Shown here: one piece after another, positions 47,797-58,743 of the stretch
Position numbering within the stretch: the first letter of the stretch is position 1
Layout: each line of letters starts with the position of its first letter
From: Variovorax sp. PAMC26660
GTDB lineage: Bacteria; Pseudomonadota; Gammaproteobacteria; Burkholderiales; Burkholderiaceae_C
DNA: 64,000 nucleotides
Reading direction: 5' to 3'
Assembly (NCBI RefSeq): GCF_014302995.1
Contig: NZ_CP060295.1
Location: 5,819,501 to 5,883,500 of the forward strand
Notes under the pieces: model-generated
Seen by the model: the letters and a program-made list of their open reading frames with translations, nothing else
Database searches by the model: none
What the model was told of the DNA's origin: nothing
Translations under genes and position numbers: made by a program

Positions 47797-48639
47797 TCAG
47801 GTGCTCGTGCCTGTCGTCACCGAAGAGCTGTTGCTCGCAGGGGCTGGCGTGGCAGCAGACACCCCATCCTTGAACCCGAGTGCTCCCGAGATCTCATTGG
47901 CCGTCGCCTGAAGCTTGGGCAACCAGCCTTCGTCCAATCGGTCGGCCGGGGCGGAAATCGACAAGCCCGCCACCAGCTTGCCCTGGTCGTCGTAGATGCC
48001 GGCGGCCATGCAGCGCACGCCCAGTTCGAGTTCTTCGTTGTCGCGGGCAATGCCGTACTGGCGTGCCTTCGACAGCTCTCGTTCGAGCGCCGGCAGTTGC
48101 GTGATGCTGTTGCGCGTGTGGCCAGCGAGACCCGTGCGCGTTGCGTAGCTGCGCACCCGTTGCGGATCGTCGGCTGCGAGGAACAGCTTGCCGGTCGAGG
48201 TGAGGTGCAGGGCAGCCCGCCCGCCAATGGCGCGCACCACCTGCATGCCCGAACGCTCGCTGTAGGAACGCTCGATGTACACGATCTCGTCGCCCTGGCG
48301 CATGCTCAGGTTGACGGGCTGCTGCGTGAGCTTGTGCAGCTCGCGCATCGGGCCCAGCGCGGCGTCGCGCACGTTGAGCCGGCCCTTTACCAGGTTGCCC
48401 AATTCCAGCAGGCGCATGCCGAGCCGGTAGCTGCCGGCCTCGGGTCGGTCGACAAAGCGGCCGACCGCCAGGTCGTTGAGGATGCGGTGCGTGGTGGAAG
48501 GATGGAGCCCGGTCTTTTCGCTGATCTCCTTCAGCGACATGGCCTCCTCGCGCGATGCCAGGACATCGATCAGCGAGAACATCCGCTCGATCACCTGGAT
48601 CACGGGAACGGCGGGAACGTCGGATTGGTTTTTTCTCAT
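47797..48639 (-). CDS. IclR family transcriptional regulator
   Basis: A 280-residue regulator. The N-terminal winged helix spans IERMFSLIDVLASREEAMSLKEISEKTGLHPSTTHRILNDL, residues about 15-60, followed by the IclR ligand domain with GLHLTST-like segment ALHLTSTGKLFLA and ELELGVRCMAAGIYDDQGKLVAGLSISAP. A Ser/Thr/Ala-rich tail ends the protein. Neighbours on both sides are unrelated (pbpG, bpt), so its regulon cannot be inferred from position. Confidence 0.9.
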   Translation of the reverse strand: MRKNQSDVPAVPVIQVIERMFSLIDVLASREEAMSLKEISEKTGLHPSTTHRILNDLAVGRFVDRPEAGSYRLGMRLLELGNLVKGRLNVRDAALGPMRELHKLTQQPVNLSMRQGDEIVYIERSYSERSGMQVVRAIGGRAALHLTSTGKLFLAADDPQRVRSYATRTGLAGHTRNSITQLPALERELSKARQYGIARDNEELELGVRCMAAGIYDDQGKLVAGLSISAPADRLDEGWLPKLQATANEISGALGFKDGVSAATPAPASNSSSVTTGTST

Positions 48640-48669
48640 GGCGCTGTGCGGTGATGACCGGGCGCCATT

Positions 48670-49503
48670 TTACCTTGTGAAATCGCCCGATGCCTGCCAG
48701 TGTCCATCCACCAACACTTCGTGGGGGGAAAAGCGCGCCTTGTAGTTCATCTTCGAGCTCTGCTCGATCCAGTAGCCGAGGTAGACGTGCGGCAGGCCAA
48801 GCTTGCGCGCCTGCTCGATCTGCCAGAGCACGCTGTAGGTGCCGTAGCCCGTGGACGAGGCCCCCACGCTCGGCACTGTGTGCTCTCGCTGCCCCCCGAG
48901 GGGGCCGTCCGCTTGCTTGGGGCGGCCCGGCGCCGCGCGGGTATCCGGCTCATAGAAGGTGTAGACGGCCGAGATGCCATCGTTCAGCACGTCGAGGATG
49001 GAGACCATCCGAAGCGCGCCAGCACTGCCGTCGGGCAGCGTTTCGCGAAACTCCACCAGCCGTGAATTGACCCGGCTTTGCAACAGGAACTGGGTGTACT
49101 GGTCGATGCTGTCGTGGTCCATGCCGCCGCCTGCGTGGCGGCCGTTCTGGTAGCGCAGGTAGAGCTGGTAGTGCTCGGGCATGAAGCAGAGCTTGAGCAC
49201 GCGCGCCTGCAGGTCGGAATGTTGTTTCACCGCACGCCGCTGGCTGCGCGTGGGACGGAATTCGTTGGCCAGCACCCGCAAGGGAATGCACGCGCGGCAG
49301 CCGTCGCAGTAAGGGCGGTAGGTGAACATGCCACTGCGCCGGAAACCGCTGAGTACGAGGTCGGAATACGCGTCGTTGTGGATCAGGTGGCTGGGCGTGG
49401 CCACCTGCGAGCGGGCCTGGCGATCCGGCAGATAGCTGCAAGGATAGGGCGCCGTCGCATAGAACTGCAGCGTGTGAAGCGGGAGATCCTTGAGGTGCGT
49501 CAC
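48670..49503 (-). CDS. bpt: aspartate/glutamate leucyltransferase with in-frame repeat insertion
   Basis: Adds leucine to proteins with N-terminal Asp or Glu, marking them for ClpS/ClpAP. The 277-residue protein has [15 protein letters not shown] with its cysteine, [16 protein letters not shown] with the CxxC, and [26 protein letters not shown]. Between VYTFYEPD and YGTYSVLW the family has only a few residues; here about 32 extra residues ([20 protein letters not shown] and on) are encoded by a palindromic repeat at 48847-48942. The frame is kept. GTG 49503 overlaps the aat stop (GTGA), which fixes the start. Confidence 0.9.
   Translation of the reverse strand: MTHLKDLPLHTLQFYATAPYPCSYLPDRQARSQVATPSHLIHNDAYSDLVLSGFRRSGMFTYRPYCDGCRACIPLRVLANEFRPTRSQRRAVKQHSDLQARVLKLCFMPEHYQLYLRYQNGRHAGGGMDHDSIDQYTQFLLQSRVNSRLVEFRETLPDGSAGALRMVSILDVLNDGISAVYTFYEPDTRAAPGRPKQADGPLGGQREHTVPSVGASSTGYGTYSVLWQIEQARKLGLPHVYLGYWIEQSSKMNYKARFSPHEVLVDGHWQASGDFTR
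48847..48942. repeat. palindromic repeat element inserted in bpt
   Basis: A 96-base in-frame segment absent from the conserved plan of Bpt. Read on the plus strand it carries CCCCCC-GA-GGGGGC and then GGGGCGGCCCGGCGCCGC. The CCCCC/GGGGG hairpin followed by GCGGCCCGGC is shared with the intergenic repeats at 8334-8430 and 60229-60325, so it seems to be a diverged member of the same family. Confidence 0.7.
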
Positions 49504-50255
49504 GTCGAAAGAGGAGGTCGCGCGGACAGGAGTTCGTTCCAGTATACGGGGTCGAATCGCCACCGTGGGGCCTCTTGCTGTCGCGCAGTGGCCACATGCG
49601 CGACGAAGCGCTTGCGTGCCATCTCGTGGGCGCCAAGGCTCGCCAGATGGGCGGTGTTCTGCTGGCAATCGATCATCTGGACGCCGAAGTGCCGGCACAG
49701 CGACACCAGCGCGGCCAGCGCGATCTTCGAGGCATCGGGTTGGCGGGTGAACATCGATTCGCCGAACACCGCACGGCCCAGCGCCACGCAATACAGGCCA
49801 CCCGCGAGCTTGCCGTCGATCCAGGTCTCGACGCTGTGGGCATGCCCGGCTTTGTGCAAATTCGTATAGGCCTTCACCATGTCCGGCACGATCCAGGTGC
49901 CCGACTGGCCCACGCGCGGCGAGTGCGAACAGGCCTCGATGACCGAGGCGAAGTCATGGTCGATGCGCACCTCGCAGCCGGGTGTTTCCGCAAATCGGGT
50001 CAGGGTCTTGCGTAGCGAGCGGTGCAGCTTGAACTGCGCCACTTGCAGCACCATGCGCGGGTCCGGGCTCCACCAGAGGATGGGCTGGTCTTCGCTGAAC
50101 CACGGAAAGACGCAGTGGCTGTAGGCCTGCATCAAAGTATCGACGTCCAGCGCGCCTCCGGCCGCGAGAAGGCCGGGCACAGGGTCGGCCACGCCCCACG
50201 CCGAGGCGGGGTCTGGCAGGGCATCTCCGGGTTCGAGCCAGGGCAGTTGTTGCAT
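49500..50255 (-). CDS. aat: leucyl/phenylalanyl-tRNA-protein transferase
   Basis: Adds Leu or Phe to N-terminal Lys or Arg of proteins, feeding the N-degron pathway. The 251-residue protein has the family blocks [102 protein letters not shown] and [18 protein letters not shown] (given in parts). The stop overlaps the GTG start of bpt, so the two transferases are translationally coupled. Confidence 0.95.
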   Translation of the reverse strand: MQQLPWLEPGDALPDPASAWGVADPVPGLLAAGGALDVDTLMQAYSHCVFPWFSEDQPILWWSPDPRMVLQVAQFKLHRSLRKTLTRFAETPGCEVRIDHDFASVIEACSHSPRVGQSGTWIVPDMVKAYTNLHKAGHAHSVETWIDGKLAGGLYCVALGRAVFGESMFTRQPDASKIALAALVSLCRHFGVQMIDCQQNTAHLASLGAHEMARKRFVAHVATARQQEAPRWRFDPVYWNELLSARPPLST

Positions 50256-50480
50256 GGGCCTAGGTATACACGGCTTCGCGAAAAGCTGAATCCAGTTGAG
50301 GGAAAATTGCGTACGCCATGGGTCTGTCCAGCAGACTGTGGCTCGGGCGTTGCAACCGTTGGCACGACACACCCACAAGACCCGTCGAAGACCATATAGT
50401 GCACAGCTTGCATTCGCAGCACCCAAAGCGGATCCGGCAGGCATGTGTTTCGCGCCGGGGACCAGCACAAGAGGACCACG
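50256..50480. other. intergenic region between aat and the CoxL-like gene
   Basis: A 225-base divergent gap that must hold promoters for both directions. I see an imperfect inverted repeat GTCTG-N5-CAGAC at 50322-50336 and GAGGACC just before the TTG start at 50481 as ribosome binding site. No promoter boxes with good spacing stood out and no small gene is evident. Confidence 0.3.
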
Positions 50481-52811
50481 TTGACCACTGAACCCAACCC
50501 CACGCGCTTCGGCAGCGGCCAGGCGGTGCGCCGCCTCGAAGACGAAAGCCTGCTGGCAGGTGCCGGACACTACACAGACGACGTCACGCTTCCCGACCAG
50601 GCGCATCTCGTTTTCCTTCGCTCCGCCTACCCGCACGCACGCATCCTCTCGATCGACACCAGCGCGGCCGCAGCCATGCCCGGCGTGTTGTGCGTGATCA
50701 CCGGTGCCGACCTGGCCACAGCTGGCGTGAAGCCCATGCCGGGTGCCGCTGGCTTCAAGCGTGCGGACGGCACCGACAGCGCCAGCCCGCCACGCCATGC
50801 CATCGCCCACGAGCGCACGCGCTTCGTCGGTGAAGCCGTGGCGGCAGTCGTTGCCGACACGATCCAGCAGGCGCGCGATGCGACCGAAGCCATCCTGATC
50901 GACTACGAAGACCTGCCCATGGTGGTCGACCTCGCAAGCGCCACCGCCGAAGGTGCGCCGCAGTTGTGCGAAGAGGCCTCCGGCAACATCGCAGCAGAGA
51001 TGCGGCACGGCAGCAGCGAAGCCGCAACCGCCGCCTTTGCCAAGGCTAGCCATGTGGTCGCGCTCGACGTGAACAACCAGCGCGTGGTTGCGCTGACCAT
51101 CGAGCCGCGTTCCGTGCTCGCGGCGCACGACGCCGAGACCGATCGCCTCACGATCCGCATGAGCACGCAGATGCCTTCGGGCGTGCGCGATTCCGTGTGT
51201 GCGGCCATCGGCCTTGCCAAGGAAAAAGTGCGCGTGGTGGTGGGCGACGTGGGCGGCGGTTTCGGCATGAAGACCGGCGCCTACCCCGAAGACATCGCGG
51301 TTGCCTTCGCAGCCCTGCAGGTCAAGCGACCGGTCAAGTGGGTGGCCGACCGCAGCGAAGAATTCCTGTCGAGCGCGCACGGCCGCGACATCGAGGCGCG
51401 TGCCGAAATGGCGCTCGACGCCAACGGCAGGATCCTGGCGCTGCGCATCAAGACGCTGGCCAACGTGGGCGCCTACGCCACCGGCACCGGCGTCGCGATC
51501 CAGTTGCTGATCGGCCCCTGGGTGCAGACCAGCGTCTACGACATCCAGACCATCGACTTCCACTTCAAGGCCGTGCTCACCAACACGGCCCCCACGGGTG
51601 CCTACCGCGGTGCGGGCCGGCCCGAAGCCATCTTCACCATCGAGCGCTTGATGGACGAAGCCGCACGCCAGACCGGCATCGACCGCATTCTGCTGCGCCG
51701 GCGCAACTTCATCCGCCCCGAGCAGATGCCGTACAAGAACCCGATGGCGCAGACCTACGACACCGGCAATTTCGAGTCGGTGATGGACCAGGCGCTGGCA
51801 CTCGCCGACTGGGAGGGCTTCGAGGCCCGCGCGGCCGAATCGGCCAGCCATGGCAAGCATCGCGGCCTGGGCATTGCCACCTTTCTTGAATGGACGGGCG
51901 GCAATGTGTTCGAGGAGCGCGTCACCGTCTCGGTGCAGGCCGACGGCGTGATCGAGGTGTTTTCCGCCGTCAATGCCATGGGGCAGGGCATTGCCACGTC
52001 GCTCGCGCAACTGGCGGTCGATGCCTTCGGCGTGCCGATCGACAAGGTGCGCGTGGTGCTCGGCGACACCGACCGCGGCGACGGCTTCGGCAGCGCCGGC
52101 TCGCGCTCGCTCTTCACCGGCGGCTCGGCCGTGCGCATCGGCGCCGAGCGCACCATCGACAAGGCACGCGAACTCGCAGCGCAGGAATTCGAAGCCGCCC
52201 TCGACGACATCACCTACAGCCGCGGCGTCTTCACCGTGGCCGGCACCGACCTCGAACTCGACCTCTTCACGCTGGCCGGCAAGCAGCCCGAGCGCGAGAT
52301 CTTCATCGACTCCACCAGCACCGTGGCGGGCCCGACCTGGCCCAACGGCTGCCACATCTGCGAGATCGAGATCGACCCGCCCACCGGCGAGATCAGCGTG
52401 GTGGCCTACAGCTCCGTCAACGACGTGGGCCGCGTCATCAATCCGATGATCGTGCGCGGCCAGCTCGAAGGCGGCGCGGTGCAGGGCATCGGGCAGGCGC
52501 TGTACGAGCAGGTGGTGTACGACCACGAAACCGGCCAGCCCGTCACCGGCAGCCTGATGGACTACGCCGCCCCGCGGGCCGACATCGTCAGCACCATGTT
52601 CAACATGGAAATGGACGAATCGACGCCGTGCACCAACAACCCGTTGGGCGTGAAGGGCGTGGGCGAGCTTGGCACCATCGGCGCGACGCCGGCCATCGTC
52701 AATGCGGTGGCCGATGCCTTCGCCCGCAACGGACTGGCAACGCGCGCACCGCGCCTGCACATGCCATTGAGCCCGTCGCGTGTCTGGCAGGCCATGCAGA
52801 CCGTCGACTAG
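50481..52811 (+). CDS. xanthine dehydrogenase family molybdopterin-binding subunit (CoxL-like, form II)
   Basis: A 776-residue large subunit of the molybdenum hydroxylase family. The active-site loop is AYRGAGR near residue 374, as in form II CoxL-like proteins and not AYxCSFR of true CO dehydrogenase. VGGGFGMKTGAYPEDI and the catalytic Glu in KGVGELGTIGATP near residue 731 are present. Start is TTG 50481, with GAGG at 50471-50474. No FAD or 2Fe-2S subunit gene lies next to it, so partners must be elsewhere. An AraC regulator follows 29 bases later. Substrate unknown, probably an aldehyde or N-heterocycle. Confidence 0.9.
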   Translation: MTTEPNPTRFGSGQAVRRLEDESLLAGAGHYTDDVTLPDQAHLVFLRSAYPHARILSIDTSAAAAMPGVLCVITGADLATAGVKPMPGAAGFKRADGTDSASPPRHAIAHERTRFVGEAVAAVVADTIQQARDATEAILIDYEDLPMVVDLASATAEGAPQLCEEASGNIAAEMRHGSSEAATAAFAKASHVVALDVNNQRVVALTIEPRSVLAAHDAETDRLTIRMSTQMPSGVRDSVCAAIGLAKEKVRVVVGDVGGGFGMKTGAYPEDIAVAFAALQVKRPVKWVADRSEEFLSSAHGRDIEARAEMALDANGRILALRIKTLANVGAYATGTGVAIQLLIGPWVQTSVYDIQTIDFHFKAVLTNTAPTGAYRGAGRPEAIFTIERLMDEAARQTGIDRILLRRRNFIRPEQMPYKNPMAQTYDTGNFESVMDQALALADWEGFEARAAESASHGKHRGLGIATFLEWTGGNVFEERVTVSVQADGVIEVFSAVNAMGQGIATSLAQLAVDAFGVPIDKVRVVLGDTDRGDGFGSAGSRSLFTGGSAVRIGAERTIDKARELAAQEFEAALDDITYSRGVFTVAGTDLELDLFTLAGKQPEREIFIDSTSTVAGPTWPNGCHICEIEIDPPTGEISVVAYSSVNDVGRVINPMIVRGQLEGGAVQGIGQALYEQVVYDHETGQPVTGSLMDYAAPRADIVSTMFNMEMDESTPCTNNPLGVKGVGELGTIGATPAIVNAVADAFARNGLATRAPRLHMPLSPSRVWQAMQTVD

Positions 52812-52840
52812 AAAGAACGCTCGCCGCAGGGTGAAACGCG

Positions 52841-53752
52841 ATGCTCGTCACCACCGAACTGCAGACCGACCCGATCCGCGTATCGAGCTACCGCTGCGAC
52901 GCGGGCCCCGATGCGCAGCCGTTCACCGAGGTGCACACCGACTATTCGGTCTCGTACGTGCGCAAGGGCAGCTTCGGCTACCGCACGCGCGGCAACGCCT
53001 ATGAACTGGTCGCCGGCTCGGTGCTGGTGGGCTGTCCGGGCGACGAATACATCTGCACGCACGACCATCACATCTGCGGCGACGAATGCCTGGCCTTTCA
53101 CCTGTCGCCGGGTTTCGTCGACCTGATCGGCGGTGACCAGCGCACCTGGCGCACGGCGGGTCTGCCGCCACTGCCTGAACTCATGGTGCTGGGCGAACTC
53201 GCCCAGGTTGCGGCCGAGGGCCAGAGCGATGTCGGGCTGGACGAACTGGGCATGTGGTTCGCCAGCCGTTTTGTCGAAGTGGTGGGCGGGCGCGGCAAGC
53301 CGCCGTCGCTGCAATCCGCTGGCGCGCGCGACCGTCGCCGTGCGGTGGATGCGGCCATGTGGATCGACGCCAACTCCCACGACAACATCGGCCTCGACGG
53401 CGCCGCGTCCGAAGCAGGCCTGAGTTCGTTTCACTTCCTTCGCCTGTTCTCGCAGGTGCTCGGCGTCACGCCGCACCAGTACCTCGTGCGTTCCCGGCTG
53501 CGCCATGCCGCACGCCTGCTCGCGGACGACGACCGCCCCGTGACCGACGTGGCCCTCGACGTGGGCTTTGCCGACCTCAGCAATTTCGTTCGCACCTTCC
53601 ATCGTGCGGCCGGTGTGTCGCCGCGTGGCTTTCGGCAGGCCGCCAAGGGCGACCGCAAGATTTTCCAAGACCGCATTGCCGCGCTCTTCCATGATGACCG
53701 CCTGATTCACACATCGAGCAGGAAGCCATCATGTACGACCACATCGGATTGA
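52841..53752 (+). CDS. AraC family transcriptional regulator
   Basis: A 303-residue activator-type protein. The N-terminal half is cupin-like ([38 protein letters not shown]) and contains a cluster of His and Cys ([12 protein letters not shown]) that could bind metal or sense redox. The C-terminal half has two helix-turn-helix units: [38 protein letters not shown] and [32 protein letters not shown]. It sits between the CoxL-like gene and overlaps the VOC gene by 22 bases, so it probably controls this cluster. Confidence 0.9.
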   Translation: MLVTTELQTDPIRVSSYRCDAGPDAQPFTEVHTDYSVSYVRKGSFGYRTRGNAYELVAGSVLVGCPGDEYICTHDHHICGDECLAFHLSPGFVDLIGGDQRTWRTAGLPPLPELMVLGELAQVAAEGQSDVGLDELGMWFASRFVEVVGGRGKPPSLQSAGARDRRRAVDAAMWIDANSHDNIGLDGAASEAGLSSFHFLRLFSQVLGVTPHQYLVRSRLRHAARLLADDDRPVTDVALDVGFADLSNFVRTFHRAAGVSPRGFRQAAKGDRKIFQDRIAALFHDDRLIHTSSRKPSCTTTSD

Positions 53753-54090
53753 AAGTCGCGGACCTCGCCGCGAGCCGCCATTTCTACGAAGCTGCACTGG
53801 CGCCACTCGGCCATGTGCTGGGTTCGCACGACGACAGCTATGCCGGCATCGGCCCGGCTGAAGCGCCTGCGCTGTGGCTTTATGCAGCCAAGGGCGCGAA
53901 GGGGCCGGGCACCCACATTGCGTTCCGTGCGACCGATCACAAGGCCGTCGCGGCCTTTCACAAAGCGGGCCTGAAGGCAGGCGGCACCGACAACGGCGGC
54001 GCCGGTCCGCGCACCGACTACAGCCCGACCTACTACGCGGCCTTCCTGATCGATCCCGACGGCAACAACATCGAGGCCGTTTGCCCCTGA
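53731..54090 (+). CDS. VOC (glyoxalase/dioxygenase fold) family protein
   Basis: A 119-residue vicinal oxygen chelate protein. The metal ligand histidine is MYDHIGLKV, a second candidate is THIAFRA, and the C-terminal [15 protein letters not shown] carries the glutamate. The single-domain size fits a dimer. Specific activity is unknown. AGGAAG precedes the ATG. It is 15 bases before an SRPBCC gene, and the two may handle one substrate. Confidence 0.87.
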   Translation: MYDHIGLKVADLAASRHFYEAALAPLGHVLGSHDDSYAGIGPAEAPALWLYAAKGAKGPGTHIAFRATDHKAVAAFHKAGLKAGGTDNGGAGPRTDYSPTYYAAFLIDPDGNNIEAVCP

Positions 54091-54105
54091 GGCGCGCGCA
54101 AGACC

Positions 54106-56607
<2,502 letters not shown>

Positions 56608-56657
56608 CTGAACTTCGCCGCAACCTCTGCCTCGAAGCCTGAAACCGGAACACAACC

Positions 56658-57317
56658 ATGCGACTCCTGCTTCTCGAAGACGACGTGATGATCGGCGAGG
56701 CCGTGCTCGACCTGCTGCGCGCCGAGCAATACGCGGTGGACTGGGTGAAAGACGGCGAGGCTGCCGAGTCGGCGCTGCGCACTCAGCAATACGACCTCGT
56801 GATGCTCGACCTGGGCGTGCCCCGGCGTGATGGCCTCGAGGTGCTGCGCAACCTGCGCGCGCGCAAGCAGCGCATGCCAGTGCTGATCGCCACCGCGCGC
56901 GACTCGGTTCAGCAGCGCATCGAAGGGCTCGATGCCGGTGCCGACGACTACGTGCTCAAGCCCTACGACCTCGATGAACTGCTGGCCCGCATCCGTGCCT
57001 TGTTGCGCCGCGCCGCGGGCCGCGCGGAGCCGGTCTACGAGCACATGGGCGTGAGCATCAACCCGGCCACGCGCGAGGTCACGGTCAACGGGCAGCCGGT
57101 GGTGCTCTCGGCACGCGAATGGGCTGTGCTGGAGCCGTTGCTCGCGCGGCCCGGCATGGTGCTCTCCCGTGCCCAGCTCGAAGAAAAACTCTACAGCTGG
57201 AAAGACGAGATCAGCAGCAACGCCGTCGAGGTGTACGTGCACGGCCTGCGCAAGAAGCTCGGCGCGGAACTGATCCGCAACGTGCGCGGTGTCGGCTACA
57301 TGGTGCCGAAGGTATGA
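56658..57317 (+). CDS. OmpR-family response regulator (QseB/PmrA-like)
   Basis: A 219-residue regulator with receiver domain (acidic EDD at 7-9, phospho-acceptor Asp51 in VMLDLGVP, Thr/Ala switch IATA, Lys101 in VLKPYD) and a C-terminal winged helix (LSAREWAVLEPLLARPGMVLSRAQLEEKLY and EVYVHGLRKKLGAELIRNVRGVGYM). It overlaps the sensor kinase gene by ATGA. A box of the PmrA/QseB type lies upstream of the next gene, degP, suggesting control of envelope proteolysis. Confidence 0.92.
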   Translation: MRLLLLEDDVMIGEAVLDLLRAEQYAVDWVKDGEAAESALRTQQYDLVMLDLGVPRRDGLEVLRNLRARKQRMPVLIATARDSVQQRIEGLDAGADDYVLKPYDLDELLARIRALLRRAAGRAEPVYEHMGVSINPATREVTVNGQPVVLSAREWAVLEPLLARPGMVLSRAQLEEKLYSWKDEISSNAVEVYVHGLRKKLGAELIRNVRGVGYMVPKV

Positions 57318-58642
57318 GGCGCAGCCTGACGGGATCGCTGCGCGCGCGGTTGCTGTGGTTCCTGCTCGCGGCCATCGTGCTGGCGGCTGGCGCGCAGGCG
57401 CTCGTGGCCTACCGCACGGTGCTGAGCGAAGCCGACGACATCTTCGACTATCACATGCAGCAGATGGCGATGTCGCTGCGCGCAGGCCTGCCGCCGAGTG
57501 CGGCGGTCGGCGGCATCGGCAGCGGCGAACAGAACTTCGATTTCGTCGTGCAGGTGTGGACCGCCGATGGCGTGCGCATCTTCGAGTCGGCCGAGCAGGC
57601 CGCGTTGCCGCAGCTCGCGGTGCTGGGTTTTGCCGACGTGCATGCGCGTGGCACCACCTACCGCGTGTTCTCGATGCAGACGCGCGGGCTGGTGATCCAG
57701 GTGGCGCAGGACATGGCCGCGCGGCGGCACATGGCCGGCACGCTGGCGCTGCGAACCATCGCGCCGGTGGCGCTGATGGCGCCGCTGCTGATGCTGGTCG
57801 TGTGGTGGGTCGTGAGCCGATCCCTGGCGCCGGTGGCGCGTGTGCGCAAGCAGGTGGCGTCGCGGCAGGCCGACGATCTGTCGCCGGTCAGCGAGGAGGG
57901 CCTGCCGGAAGAGGTGCGTCCGCTGGTGCAGGAGCTGAACCTGCTGTTCGACCGGGTGCGCCATGCCTTCGATGCGCAGAAGCATTTCGTCGCCGATGCG
58001 GCGCATGAGTTGCGCTCGCCGTTGGCGGCGTTGAAGCTGCAGGTGCAGGGCCTGCAGCGCGCGCCGGATGGCGCATCGAGGGACTTGGCCGTGAGCCGGC
58101 TGGTCGCAGGCATCGACCGCGCCACGCGACTTGTCGAGCAGATGCTTGCACTGGCCCGCCACGAGGCCAGCATGGCGGCCGGTGCCAAGCCCGAGCCGGT
58201 CGATCTGTCCGAGGTCGCGCGCCTGGCGGTGTCCGATGCCGTGGCCGCTGCGCAGGCACGCGGCATCGACATCGGCATCACCCATGCCGATGCGGCCGTG
58301 GTCAGCGGCCAGTCGGAAGCCCTGCGCATGCTGCTGCGCAACCTGCTCGAAAACGCGGTCAAGTACACGCCCATCGAGGGCCGTGTCGACATCGGCATCG
58401 CCCGGCTCGACGACGCAGTCGAACTCAGCGTCGACGACAGCGGCCCGGGACTGCCCGAAGCCGAGCGCGAGCGCGTGCTCGACCGCTTCTACCGTTCGGG
58501 CGAAACACAGGCGCCGGGCAGCGGCCTGGGCCTTGCCATCGTCAAGTCGATTGCCGAACTGCACGGCGCCACGGTGGCGCTCGACGCCTCGCCGAGCCTG
58601 GGCGGCCTGCGCGTGCGGGTGCGCTTTCCGGTGCACGCCTGA
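57314..58642 (+). CDS. sensor histidine kinase (QseC/TctE-like)
   Basis: A 442-residue inner-membrane kinase. Membrane helices near residues 13-33 and 148-168 flank a periplasmic sensor of about 115 residues. A HAMP-like linker follows, then DAAHELRSPLAALKLQ with phospho-acceptor His231, the N box LLRNLLENAVKYTP, G1 VDDSGPGLPEAE and G2 GSGLGLAIVKSI. It is translated in coupling with the upstream response regulator. The signal is unknown. Confidence 0.92.
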   Translation: MRRSLTGSLRARLLWFLLAAIVLAAGAQALVAYRTVLSEADDIFDYHMQQMAMSLRAGLPPSAAVGGIGSGEQNFDFVVQVWTADGVRIFESAEQAALPQLAVLGFADVHARGTTYRVFSMQTRGLVIQVAQDMAARRHMAGTLALRTIAPVALMAPLLMLVVWWVVSRSLAPVARVRKQVASRQADDLSPVSEEGLPEEVRPLVQELNLLFDRVRHAFDAQKHFVADAAHELRSPLAALKLQVQGLQRAPDGASRDLAVSRLVAGIDRATRLVEQMLALARHEASMAAGAKPEPVDLSEVARLAVSDAVAAAQARGIDIGITHADAAVVSGQSEALRMLLRNLLENAVKYTPIEGRVDIGIARLDDAVELSVDDSGPGLPEAERERVLDRFYRSGETQAPGSGLGLAIVKSIAELHGATVALDASPSLGGLRVRVRFPVHA

Positions 58643-58665
58643 GGCTTTTTGCGAAGGGCGCGCCG

Positions 58666-58682
58666 TTTAAGCGGTGCTTAAG
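58666..58682 (+). promoter_or_regulatory. PmrA/QseB-type response regulator box upstream of degP
   Basis: TTTAAG-N5-CTTAAG, two half sites in tandem with eleven-base periodicity, matches the CTTAAT/G-N5-CTTAAT/G consensus of PmrA-like regulators. It lies 61 bases before the degP ATG, right after the two-component pair. The match is direct; regulation is inferred. Confidence 0.6.
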
Positions 58683-58743
58683 TCAGCGCAACGACATTCC
58701 TTTCATCGTGTTTGCGTTCATACGCATTGAAAGGAACCGACAA

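Noticed and set aside
50481..52811. True aerobic CO dehydrogenase large subunit
   Set aside because: The active-site loop is AYRGAGR, not AYxCSFR, and no CoxS or CoxM genes are adjacent.
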